Origin: Streptomyces sp. NBC_01260
GTDB lineage: Bacteria > Actinomycetota > Actinomycetes > Streptomycetales > Streptomycetaceae
Assembly (NCBI RefSeq): GCF_036226405.1
Contig: NZ_CP108464.1
Location: 4,898,001 to 4,962,000, forward strand
Length of the DNA stretch: 64,000 bases
Direction: 5' to 3'
Below the pieces are notes generated by a model. That model was not told the origin of the DNA and made no database searches. It saw only the letters and a list, made by a program, of their open reading frames with translations. Of this stretch, positions 16,547 through 24,187 are shown piece by piece (positions within the stretch are counted from its first letter, which is position 1; the number at the start of each line of letters is the position of its first letter). A program made the position numbers and the translations under genes.

Positions 16547-17698
16547 GTGACCGAGCCACCAGAACCCTCTGCTGCCGCCGCGCAACCCGCCCCCGGTGCC
16601 GGCACCGGCTCGTCCGCCGCGGCCGGTACCTCACCGTCCGCCGACGGGTCCGCCCGTCCCGGTGCGACGAGCCCCCGGTCCGCCACCGCCCGCGCGACCG
16701 CGGTCGGCGTCATCGTCTCCCTCCTGCTCGTCATCGCGATCGTGCTCGGCAGCAGGCTTCTGGAGAACTTCGACTCGGCCCTCCTGCCCTATGCCGTGGC
16801 CACCGTCTTCCTCGCCTTCGGAGTGGCCCACCGCTACACGGTCTGGGTCTCCGCGCCCGGCGCCCGGCGGCTGTTCAAGAAGGGCTGGGGGAGCCTCTTC
16901 TCGGTCGCCAACTTCCGCAGGGCCCCCACCGCCCTGCCGAAGATGATCGCCACCTACCTCGGCTTCCAGAAGTTCCTCGGCGCCCGCTCCCACGCCCGCT
17001 GGGCCGCCCACCAGCTGATCTTCTGGGGCTGCATCCTCGCCTCCCTGATCACCTTCCCGCTGACCTGGGGCTGGTTCACCTTCACCTCCGGCAACGGGTC
17101 CGGGCCCGGTTACGAGATGCGCATCTGGGGCTTCAAGATCATCGGTTTCGACTCCCTGAACATCCTCGGCTGGCTGATGTTCCACGGCCTGGACATCGCG
17201 GCCGTTCTCGTCATCCCCGGCGCCTCCTATTTCCTGTGGCGCCGGATGAAGGACCGCGGCGCCATCACGGGCCAGCGGTTCGCCTACGACCTGGTGCCGC
17301 TGATCGCGCTCATCGTCATCTCCGTCACCGGTCTGCTGCTCACCTTCTCCTCGATCTTCCTGCACGGCGGCGGATACGAGTTCCTGGCGATCCTCCACAT
17401 GGTGTCGGTGGTCTTCACCCTCATCTACATCCCGTTCGGGAAGTTCTTCCACATCGTCCAGCGGCCCGCCGCGGTCGGTATGCAGCTGTTCAAGTACACC
17501 GGCCGGCAGGACCAGGAGGTCTTCAGCTGCCGCCGCTGCGAGGAGCCCATCGACACCGCCCCGTACGTCGACAACCTCCGCGGCACCATGCGCGACCTCA
17601 GCCTCGACTTCGACGCGTGGGCCGAGTACTGCCCGCGCTGTAAGCGGGTGCTGCGCGGCAGTGCCTATCTCTCCCAGGTGAAGAAGGGCTTCAAGTGA
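16547..17698 (+). CDS. NarI/DsrM-like b-type cytochrome membrane subunit with C-terminal Cys motifs
   Basis: The 383-residue protein starts with a 45-residue Ala/Pro-rich tail, followed by about six transmembrane helices. Several helices contain His residues that could bind haem b (HQLIFWG, LMFHGLD, AILHMVS, KFFHIVQ), as in quinol-oxidising NarI/DsrM proteins. A soluble C-terminal domain carries CRRC and CPRC, a zinc-ribbon or rubredoxin-like pair. Automated pipelines may call it MFS, but no MFS motif is present. GTG overlaps TGA with the next gene, so it is the first gene of a coupled operon and the likely quinone-facing electron port. A TACGGT six bases before the GTG suggests a nearly leaderless mRNA. 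Confidence 0.72.
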   Translation: MTEPPEPSAAAAQPAPGAGTGSSAAAGTSPSADGSARPGATSPRSATARATAVGVIVSLLLVIAIVLGSRLLENFDSALLPYAVATVFLAFGVAHRYTVWVSAPGARRLFKKGWGSLFSVANFRRAPTALPKMIATYLGFQKFLGARSHARWAAHQLIFWGCILASLITFPLTWGWFTFTSGNGSGPGYEMRIWGFKIIGFDSLNILGWLMFHGLDIAAVLVIPGASYFLWRRMKDRGAITGQRFAYDLVPLIALIVISVTGLLLTFSSIFLHGGGYEFLAILHMVSVVFTLIYIPFGKFFHIVQRPAAVGMQLFKYTGRQDQEVFSCRRCEEPIDTAPYVDNLRGTMRDLSLDFDAWAEYCPRCKRVLRGSAYLSQVKKGFK

Positions 17699-20034
17699 CC
17701 GCGGACCCCCGAGCGGCCGACCCCCGAGCGGCAGACACCCGTGCGGTCGTTCCCCTCGACCCCTCCCTCGCACCGCCGGGCACCCGCGCGTTCCGGGACG
17801 CGGGCGGCATCCCCGCCGACCAGTGGCACGCCGACCAGAACGGCGAGACGCTCGTCCCCACCCACTGCTGCTTCTGCGGCGTCCAGTGCGGGATGTATCT
17901 CCGCGTCGACCGCGGCGGCAAGGTCTTCGGCGTCGAACCCCGCAACCACGACATCAACCGGATGCGCCTGTGCCCCAAGGGCATCAACGCCTACCAGCAG
18001 GTGAACCACCCCGACCGGCTCACCGCCCCGCTGATGCGCCGCTCCCGCGACGAGGACTTCCGGGAGGTCTCCTGGGACGAGGCCCTCGACTTCACCGTCG
18101 CCGAGATCAAGCGTATCCAGCAGACCCACGGGAACGACGCCTTCGGGCTGCTCGGCGGGGCCAGCCTGTTCTCCGAGAAGACCTATCTGGTCGGCAAATT
18201 CGCCCGGGTCGCCCTCAAGTCCCGGCACGTCGACTACAACGGCCGGCTCTGCATGGTCAGCGCCGCCGGTGCCAACAAGCTCGCCTTCGGCATCGACCGG
18301 GCCGGCAACCCCTTCTCCGACATCCTGCTCACCGACTGCCTGCTGATCGCGGGCTCCAACGTCGGCGAGTGCTTCCCGGTGATGACCCAGTACGTGTGGG
18401 GCGCCCGGGACCGCGGGGCCAGCCTGATCGTCATCGACCCGCGCGAGACGGCCATCGCCCGCACCGCCGACATCCATGTCGCCCTCAAACCCGGCACCGA
18501 CTCGGCGTTCTTCAACGCCGTACTGAACGTGGTCATCGAGGAAGGGCTCACCGACGAGACCTATCTCGCCGCCCACGCCACCGGCTGGGCGGAGGTGAAG
18601 GCCAAGGCCGCCGAGTACCCGCCGTCCAGGTCCGCCGAGATCTGCGGTGTCCCGGCCGAACAGATCGTCCAGGTCGCCCGCACCTTCGCCCGTGCGCCCA
18701 AGGCCATGGCCTGGCACGCCCGCGGTATCGAGCACCACTCGCAGGGCGTCGAGAACTGCCTCACCGTGATCAACCTCTGCGCGGCCACCGGGCACATCGG
18801 CAAACCCGGTGCCGGATACGGAACCATCACCGGCCAGGGCAACGGGCAGGGCGGCCGCGAACACGGCCAGAAGTCCGACCTCCTGCCGGGCGGCCGCTCG
18901 ATCGTGAACGAGGAGCACCGCCGGCAGATCTGCGAGATCTGGGGCATCGAGGAGTCCGAACTCCCGCCCGCCGGAACGTCGATGATGGAGATGGTCTGGC
19001 AGATGCAGCGCCGCGAGATCCGCGGACTGATCGGTATCTGCAACAACCCGTTCGTCTCCCTCCCCAACTACAAGGTGGTCAAGGAGGGGTACGACGCGAC
19101 AGAGTTCCACGCTCAATTCGACTTCTTCCTTTCCGAGACCGCCGCCAACGCCCATGTCGTCTTCCCCGTCACCACCTGGGCCGAGGACGAAGGGGTGATG
19201 GCCAACGCCGAAGCCCGCGTGGTCAAGCACAACAAGGCCCAGGACCCGCCCCCCGGCGTACGGACCGACACCTGGGTGATGTGCGAACTGGCCAAACGCC
19301 TCGGCGCGGGCGACAAATTCGCCTTCACCGATTCCCGCGAGGTCTTCGACGAACTCCGGATCGCCTCCGCCGGCACCGTCAACGACTACTACGGCATCAC
19401 CTACGAACGGCTGGAGGAGACGGGCGGAATCGCCTGGCCCTGCCCCTCCACCGACCACCCCGGTACCCCGCGTCTCTTCGAGGACGGCAGGACCTACCAC
19501 CCCGACGGCAAGATCCATATGCAGGTCGTCGAGTGGCACCCGCCGATGGACCCGTACGACGACGAGCACCCGATGTCCCTCACCACCGGACGCACCGTCG
19601 CGCATTTCCTCTCCGGCAACCAGACCCGCCGCCTGGGCGCCCTCGTCGAACAGACCCCGCGTCCCTGGGCCGAGATCCACCCCTCCCACGGCTTCCGCAA
19701 CGGCGAACCGGTCCGTGTCGTCACCCGGCGCGGCAGCGAGGTCTTCCCCGCTCTGGTCACCGAGGCGATCCGCCCCGACACCGTCTTCATCCCGTACCAC
19801 TGGCCCGTTCCCACCTCCGCCAACGCGCTGACCATCGACGCCCTGGACCCCCGCTCGAAGATCCCCGAGTACAAGGTGTGCGCCTGCCGCATCGAGCACG
19901 CCGAGAAGATCGACGAGGTCCCCGCGCCCCCTGTCGCGCCGGGCCATGTCGCCTATCCGGAGACCCAGGTCTCCCGTACCGACCCGTTGCCGCCCACGTC
20001 CCCGCAGGGCCGTGGCACCTCGGAGAGGAGCTGA
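17695..20034 (+). CDS. Molybdopterin oxidoreductase, NapA/NasA-like catalytic subunit
   Basis: The 779-residue enzyme binds bis-MGD molybdenum and one [4Fe-4S] cluster. Cluster ligands are C58-x2-C61-x3-C65-x27-C93. The RLCMVS segment places Cys186 where NapA/NasA-type nitrate reductases have their Mo-ligating cysteine; selenocysteine formate dehydrogenases differ here. The molydopterin dinucleotide-binding domain is C-terminal (from about 640). There is no twin-arginine signal, so it is cytoplasmic. It lacks the flavin/ferredoxin domains of assimilatory reductases and is instead fed by the adjacent cytochrome, ferredoxin and Rieske proteins. The GTG overlaps the previous stop by four bases. 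Nitrate, formate or another substrate: undecided. Confidence 0.85.
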   Translation: MTADPRAADPRAADTRAVVPLDPSLAPPGTRAFRDAGGIPADQWHADQNGETLVPTHCCFCGVQCGMYLRVDRGGKVFGVEPRNHDINRMRLCPKGINAYQQVNHPDRLTAPLMRRSRDEDFREVSWDEALDFTVAEIKRIQQTHGNDAFGLLGGASLFSEKTYLVGKFARVALKSRHVDYNGRLCMVSAAGANKLAFGIDRAGNPFSDILLTDCLLIAGSNVGECFPVMTQYVWGARDRGASLIVIDPRETAIARTADIHVALKPGTDSAFFNAVLNVVIEEGLTDETYLAAHATGWAEVKAKAAEYPPSRSAEICGVPAEQIVQVARTFARAPKAMAWHARGIEHHSQGVENCLTVINLCAATGHIGKPGAGYGTITGQGNGQGGREHGQKSDLLPGGRSIVNEEHRRQICEIWGIEESELPPAGTSMMEMVWQMQRREIRGLIGICNNPFVSLPNYKVVKEGYDATEFHAQFDFFLSETAANAHVVFPVTTWAEDEGVMANAEARVVKHNKAQDPPPGVRTDTWVMCELAKRLGAGDKFAFTDSREVFDELRIASAGTVNDYYGITYERLEETGGIAWPCPSTDHPGTPRLFEDGRTYHPDGKIHMQVVEWHPPMDPYDDEHPMSLTTGRTVAHFLSGNQTRRLGALVEQTPRPWAEIHPSHGFRNGEPVRVVTRRGSEVFPALVTEAIRPDTVFIPYHWPVPTSANALTIDALDPRSKIPEYKVCACRIEHAEKIDEVPAPPVAPGHVAYPETQVSRTDPLPPTSPQGRGTSERS

Positions 20035-20041
20035 GTCCCGC

Positions 20042-20644
20042 ATGATGGGCAGAACGATCTTTATCGACCCGGGGCGCTGTATCGGCTGCCAGGCCTGCGT
20101 CTCCGCCTGCCGGGAATGCGACTCGCACCGAGGCAAGTCGATGATCCACCTCGACTACACCGACGAGGGCCAGTCCGTCGCCTCCCTTCCCACGGTCTGC
20201 ATGCACTGCGAGGACCCCGTCGCCCCGTGTGCCGAGGTCTGTCCCGCCGACGCGATCCTGGTGACCGCGGACGGGGTGGTGCAGCAGGCGGACACCACCC
20301 GCTGCATCGGATGTGCCAACTGCGTCAACGCCTGTCCCTTCGGTGTGCCGAAGATCGACCTCCAGGCCAAGCTCCAGATGAAGTGCAACCTCTGCTACGA
20401 CCGCACCGCCTACGGCCTCGCCCCCATGTGCGCGACCGTCTGCCCGACGGGGGCGCTCTTCTACGGAACCGTCGAGGAGCTCCAGGCCGAACGCCCCGGC
20501 GTCCAGGTCGCCGACACCTTCGTCTTCGGCGAGAGCGAGGTCCGCACCGGCGTCGCCATGGTCGTCCCCGCCGACAAGGTCCAGTGGCCGGTGCCCGGCG
20601 GCCTGCCTGTCGTGGAGATCAACGGGAAGGACGTCCGCCGATGA
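20042..20644 (+). CDS. Four-cluster ferredoxin-type electron-transfer subunit (HycB/DmsB-like)
   Basis: The 200-residue protein contains sixteen cysteines in four ferredoxin motifs: CIGCQACVSAC, CMHC...CAEVCP, CIGCANCVNACP and CNLC...CATVCP. This is the pattern of the electron-wire subunits paired with molybdopterin oxidoreductases. It should carry electrons between the catalytic subunit and the membrane or Rieske partner. AGGAG at 20026-20030 favours the first of two adjacent ATGs (20042). Its stop overlaps the next start as ATGA, so translation is coupled. Confidence 0.88.
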   Translation: MMGRTIFIDPGRCIGCQACVSACRECDSHRGKSMIHLDYTDEGQSVASLPTVCMHCEDPVAPCAEVCPADAILVTADGVVQQADTTRCIGCANCVNACPFGVPKIDLQAKLQMKCNLCYDRTAYGLAPMCATVCPTGALFYGTVEELQAERPGVQVADTFVFGESEVRTGVAMVVPADKVQWPVPGGLPVVEINGKDVRR

Positions 20645-21369
20645 GCATCACCGACCCGCCGCCCTCCCAGCCGCCCGGCGGGGACCCGCGTGAGGCCCTG
20701 CGCGACCGGATCTCCGCGGACTCCCTCACCACCCGGCGCGACTACCTGCGGATCGTCGCCACCGTCTCCGGCGGACTCGCCGTCGGCGGTCTCGGCGTCG
20801 CCTCCGGCATCCTCCCGCGCCATGGCGACCCCGACGACGCCAAGGCACCCGCACCGAAGAGGATCAGCGCCCAGCTGCTGCCCGGGGAGTCCGTCGCCTT
20901 CCGCTACCCGGACGAGGAGGACCGCGCGGTCGCCGTCCGGCTCAATGACGGGACCCTCGTCGGCTACTCGGCGATCTGTACCCATCTCGCCTGCGCCGTG
21001 CTCTGGCGGAAGGACCGGGGCTCCGAGGGCGAGCTGTACTGCCCCTGCCACGAAGGCGTCTTCGACGCCCGTACCGGCGAGGTCACCGCGGGACCGCCGC
21101 CGCGCGGACTGCCCAAGGTGGTGCTCACCGAGCAGACCGACGGCAGCGTCTGGGCCGTGGGCACCACGTACTCCGGCGAGAGCGTCGAGCACGGGCTCTG
21201 CCGCCAGTTGGGCGAGGACCGCCCGGACCTCGCCTCCCGGATCGGCTGCCCCGGAGCCAAGCGGGGCGCCGAGGCCCCCGCGGCCGCCGGCCCCTCCCGT
21301 ACCCCGGCGTCGCCGGCCACCCGGGCGACGGACGCCACCGACGCCGAGACCTCCGGCAGGCGGACATGA
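20641..21369 (+). CDS. Rieske [2Fe-2S] protein, bc1-type
   Basis: The 242-residue protein has cluster ligands C113-x-H115 and C134-x2-H137, plus the disulphide cysteines C118 and C136 typical of high-potential Rieske proteins of bc1/b6f type. An N-terminal TTRRDYLRIV followed by a Gly/Ala/Val-rich hydrophobic segment resembles a Tat signal/anchor, with Tyr where Phe is usual, so it probably sits on the outer face of the membrane. The C-terminal 50 residues are Ala/Thr-rich. It is coupled by ATGA overlaps to genes on both sides. A Rieske protein is unexpected in a cytoplasmic Mo-enzyme operon. Confidence 0.88.
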   Translation: MSITDPPPSQPPGGDPREALRDRISADSLTTRRDYLRIVATVSGGLAVGGLGVASGILPRHGDPDDAKAPAPKRISAQLLPGESVAFRYPDEEDRAVAVRLNDGTLVGYSAICTHLACAVLWRKDRGSEGELYCPCHEGVFDARTGEVTAGPPPRGLPKVVLTEQTDGSVWAVGTTYSGESVEHGLCRQLGEDRPDLASRIGCPGAKRGAEAPAAAGPSRTPASPATRATDATDAETSGRRT

Positions 21370-21752
21370 CCGACGCCCAGCAGCCCGAGCCCGAGCCTGT
21401 CCCGCACTACCCGGAGTACCACCCGGGCAGCTCCCGGCCCGAACTCAACCGGCCCGTCCATGAGCGCTACCCGCAGATCCGGGCCACCAGTGGTTACGGG
21501 GACCCCCGCGTCCGCCACACCGGACCGGGGCCGGGAGCCGGCAGCGACCAGGAGCCGGAGCGCTCCTCGAAGCTCACGGCCCGGCTGACCCTGGCCATGA
21601 CCGTGGTCATCGGGCAGCTCTGGGGCCTGACCGTGATCATCGACGAATGGATGGAGGGCAACTCCGGCACCGCCTGGTGGGGGGCCGGTTTCCTCTGCCT
21701 CTCGTTCCTCGTCGTGCTCGGCCTCTGGGCGCTCGACCCGAAGGACCGCTGA
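21366..21752 (+). CDS. Two-helix membrane protein of the redox operon
   Basis: The 128-residue protein has a Pro/Glu/Tyr-rich cytoplasmic N-terminal half followed by two hydrophobic helices (about 75-95 and 103-122) separated by a short acidic loop. It has no Cys or His cluster motif. Its start overlaps the Rieske stop (ATGA), making it the last coupled gene of the operon; a role as a membrane assembly or anchoring subunit is inferred. I recall a family name DUF6755 for such proteins but am not certain. Confidence 0.75.
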   Translation: MTDAQQPEPEPVPHYPEYHPGSSRPELNRPVHERYPQIRATSGYGDPRVRHTGPGPGAGSDQEPERSSKLTARLTLAMTVVIGQLWGLTVIIDEWMEGNSGTAWWGAGFLCLSFLVVLGLWALDPKDR

Positions 21753-21802
21753 CCACGGCCGCACCGCCGACCGCACCCGCACCGCTCATCACGGCTGCGC
21801 CG

Positions 21803-21838
21803 CGGAGGGCGGCCGTACCCCGGAGGGCGGCCGTACCC
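21803..21838. repeat. Perfect 18-base tandem duplication
   Basis: CGGAGGGCGGCCGTACCC occurs twice without a gap (21803-21820 and 21821-21838), directly before the start of the 71-residue gene. Each copy contains GGAGGG, so it duplicates a possible ribosome-binding sequence. Confidence 0.8.
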
Positions 21839-21845
21839 TGGGGGT

Positions 21846-22061
21846 ATGAGTACCGCCCCCGCACCCGGACCGCGTGATCCGAAGCCGGATCCGTCGGACC
21901 GGCCCGAGCCCAAGCCGAAACCGGCACTGATCTTCGACGATCCGCTGGACCAGCAGTCGGCGGACGACACGGACCGGGGGTGGGGGGAGCGGGCCCCCTC
22001 CGGCGGCAGCACCGCCGACCTGGCGCGTTTCCTCGACGAGAAGCCGCCGCACCACGTCTGA
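21846..22061 (+). CDS. Small acidic Pro-rich protein of unknown function
   Basis: The 71-residue product starts with a Pro/Lys/Asp-rich disordered stretch, has a PALIFDDPLDQQ core and ends in ADLARFLDEKPPHHV, which could form one helix. Codon use matches the neighbours and the protein looks conserved in style with small Streptomyces proteins, but I do not recognise a domain. ATG at 21846 follows a tandem duplication. It lies 94 bases after the redox operon and may be its tail. Confidence 0.55.
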   Translation: MSTAPAPGPRDPKPDPSDRPEPKPKPALIFDDPLDQQSADDTDRGWGERAPSGGSTADLARFLDEKPPHHV

Positions 22062-22097
22062 CTGCCGGCAGGTGCCATGATGGTTCGTCAGTACGAA

Positions 22098-22703
22098 TCA
22101 GCACAGGACCACCGCAAGTCCGGCCGAAACCCCCGCACCCGCCAGCGTCGCTGCCGTGGCTCGCGGCACGGACAGCACGATGAGTGCCCCGTTCTCCATC
22201 GAACCCCCGGTGGACGGCTCCGGCACCTGGGCCACTCGCGCGCTCTTCGCCAGCACCCGGGCGTCGGTCCCGGACCCCGCGGACGCGATCACATCCACGC
22301 GGTCGCCGGGCCGCAGCAGTCGCACGGTCGCCGCATCCGCGATCCGCACCGGCGCCGATACCAGCCGCACTGGCGGCGATGCCCGCTCCCGCGCCGTCCC
22401 GGCCGGGTGTGCCGTGCCCGTGGCCGCGCCGGCCGCTTCGTGTGCCGCGTCACCGCCCCCGCTCCCTCCGAGCCCCGAGGCGGCCAGCGCGGCCGCTGTC
22501 AGAGCCAGCCCGGCAGCCACCGCCCGCCGCCGGCGCCACACCGCCCGCCGCAGCCGGTGCCCGCCGCCCCCGCGTACCCGCAATGGCGGGAACGCGGGCA
22601 CCCCGCAGGGTGCGGGCGCGGGCGCACACATCAGTGGAGAGCCGGCGGACGGGGGAGCGGGTTGCGGGGACGCGGATGAGCCTGATGAGCCGGATGAGCG
22701 CAT
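22098..22703 (-). CDS. SAF-domain / RcpC-CpaB-like membrane protein
   Basis: The 201-residue protein has a Ser/Pro-rich N-terminus, a basic patch then one hydrophobic helix (about residues 62-80), and a periplasm-facing C-terminal domain. That domain carries VRIADAATVRLLRPGDRVDV, the beta-clip SAF/RcpC region associated with Flp-pilus assembly. No other pilus genes are nearby, so the role is open. I prefer the ATG at 22703, with AGGCGG upstream, over the GTG at 22766. Confidence 0.72.
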   Translation of the reverse strand: MRSSGSSGSSASPQPAPPSAGSPLMCAPAPAPCGVPAFPPLRVRGGGGHRLRRAVWRRRRAVAAGLALTAAALAASGLGGSGGGDAAHEAAGAATGTAHPAGTARERASPPVRLVSAPVRIADAATVRLLRPGDRVDVIASAGSGTDARVLAKSARVAQVPEPSTGGSMENGALIVLSVPRATAATLAGAGVSAGLAVVLC

Positions 22704-22845
22704 GTCGAACACCGCCTGGGGTGAGGGAGTCGGGGAATCGATCGGCCCCGCATGAACAGACCTCACGATCCGGCATCCGGGAGATTCCCGCTGAGCCCTG
22801 TGGACGGCTCAGCCGATGTGGAGATCTCCCTCGCCCGCCCCCGAC

Positions 22846-23679
22846 CTACGGCAGCTCGATCCCGGTGTCGATCCCGTCCAGCGCGTGCGCGCACGGACAG
22901 TCGCGGTCCGCCTCGGCGGGCAGCGCGGCCACCGCGTCGAAGAGGACCGAGCGCAGCCGGTCGACGTTGGCCGCGAACACCTTGAGGACTTCGCCGTGGG
23001 AGACGCCCTCGCCGGTCTCCGCGCCCGCGTCCAGGTCCGTCACCAGCGTCGTCGTCGTGTAGCAGAGCGCCAGTTCGCGGGCGAGGACGGCCTCCGGGTG
23101 CCCGGTCATGCCGACCACCGACCAGCCCATCGCCGCGTGCCAGCGCGATTCCGCCCGGGTCGAGAAGCGCGGCCCCTCGACGACCACCAGCGTCCCGCCG
23201 TCCACGGGCTCCCAGTCCCGGCCCCGGGCCGCCGCCAGCGCGACCTTGCGTCCCTTGGGGCAGTAGGGGTCGGCGAAGCCCAGGTGCACCACGTTCGGCG
23301 CCACCCCGTCCGTCCGGGTCTCCCCGTCGTAGAACGTCTGGGTGCGGGCCTTCGTACGGTCCACCAGCTGGTCCGGTACGAGCAGCGTGCCCGGCCCGTA
23401 ATCCGGGCGGAGCCCGCCGACCGCGCACGGGCCGAGCACCTGGCGTACGCCGACCGAGCGCAGCGCCCACAGGTTGGCGCGGTAGTTGATGCGGTGCGGC
23501 GGCACATGGTGGCCGCGTCCGTGCCGGGGGAGGAAGGCGACCCGGCGGCCGCCGATCTCGCCCATGAAGACGGAGTCGCTGGGCTCTCCGTAAGGGGTCT
23601 CCACGCGAACCTCGGTGACGTCCTCCAGGAAGGAGTACAGCCCCGATCCGCCGATCACACCGATCTCTGCGTTCACCAT
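22846..23679 (-). CDS. mtnP: S-methyl-5'-thioadenosine phosphorylase
   Basis: The 277-residue protein belongs to the trimeric purine-nucleoside/MTA phosphorylase family (family 2). Phosphate-binding GVIGGSGLY opens the protein, followed by RHGRGHHVPPHRINYRAN, the family signature, and purine-site GPRFSTRAE. It cleaves methylthioadenosine to adenine and methylthioribose-1-phosphate in methionine salvage. The start at 23679 places the phosphate loop at residue 6 as in homologues. Specificity for MTA versus other nucleosides cannot be fully resolved from sequence. Confidence 0.88.
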   Translation of the reverse strand: MVNAEIGVIGGSGLYSFLEDVTEVRVETPYGEPSDSVFMGEIGGRRVAFLPRHGRGHHVPPHRINYRANLWALRSVGVRQVLGPCAVGGLRPDYGPGTLLVPDQLVDRTKARTQTFYDGETRTDGVAPNVVHLGFADPYCPKGRKVALAAARGRDWEPVDGGTLVVVEGPRFSTRAESRWHAAMGWSVVGMTGHPEAVLARELALCYTTTTLVTDLDAGAETGEGVSHGEVLKVFAANVDRLRSVLFDAVAALPAEADRDCPCAHALDGIDTGIELP

Positions 23680-23764
23680 GCGGTCACAGTAGCGGGGCCG
23701 CAAACGCCGGGAACCCCGCCGAGTGGATCAGCGGGGTCACGGTCGAAGCAGGTGGGCCGGCGGC

Positions 23765-24121
23765 TCAGGCGGCCGACGTACCGCTCGACGAAGACGAGGA
23801 CGAGGACGACGACGAAGCACTCGAAGAGGAGGACGTCGAGGAGGACGAAGAGGCCGAGGACTTGGTGTCCGACCCCGTCGAGGACGACGATCCGGAACCG
23901 GAGGCCTTCGCGGCGGCCGGCGCAGGCGTGCTGCTCGACGAGGAGCCGCGGCTGTCGTTCCGGTAGAAGCCGGAGCCCTTGAAGACAATGCCGACCGCCG
24001 AGAACACCTTCTTGAGGCGTCCTTCGCAGTTCGGGCACACCGTCAGGGCGTCATCGGTGAACTTCTGCACCGCTTCGAGGCCCTCGCCACACTCGGTGCA
24101 CTGGTACTGATAGGTCGGCAC
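23765..24121 (-). CDS. FmdB-family zinc-ribbon protein with poly-Ser tail
   Basis: The 118-residue protein begins PTYQYQCTECG and continues with a CPNC pair, the FmdB/putative regulatory zinc ribbon (about residues 1-45). The remaining half is low-complexity Ser/Ala/Thr, including runs of more than ten serines. The GTG at 24121 has AGGAGG nine bases upstream. FmdB proteins were named from formamidase regulation, but no function is proven for actinobacterial members. The tail is conspicuously extended. Confidence 0.85.
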   Translation of the reverse strand: MPTYQYQCTECGEGLEAVQKFTDDALTVCPNCEGRLKKVFSAVGIVFKGSGFYRNDSRGSSSSSTPAPAAAKASGSGSSSSTGSDTKSSASSSSSTSSSSSASSSSSSSSSSSGTSAA

Positions 24122-24187
24122 TTGTTCCTCCTGGCACTCTGACTCAATGAGTGCTAACGACGCTCCATAGTGACGCATTCCGCTGGA

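Noticed and set aside
16547..17698. MFS transporter call for the cytochrome-like protein
   Set aside because: It has about six helices, His residues placed like haem ligands and a Cys-rich tail, and none of the MFS loop motifs.
17695..20034. Formate dehydrogenase identity
   Set aside because: The Mo-ligand segment RLCMVS matches nitrate-reductase-like enzymes; still, substrate is left open.
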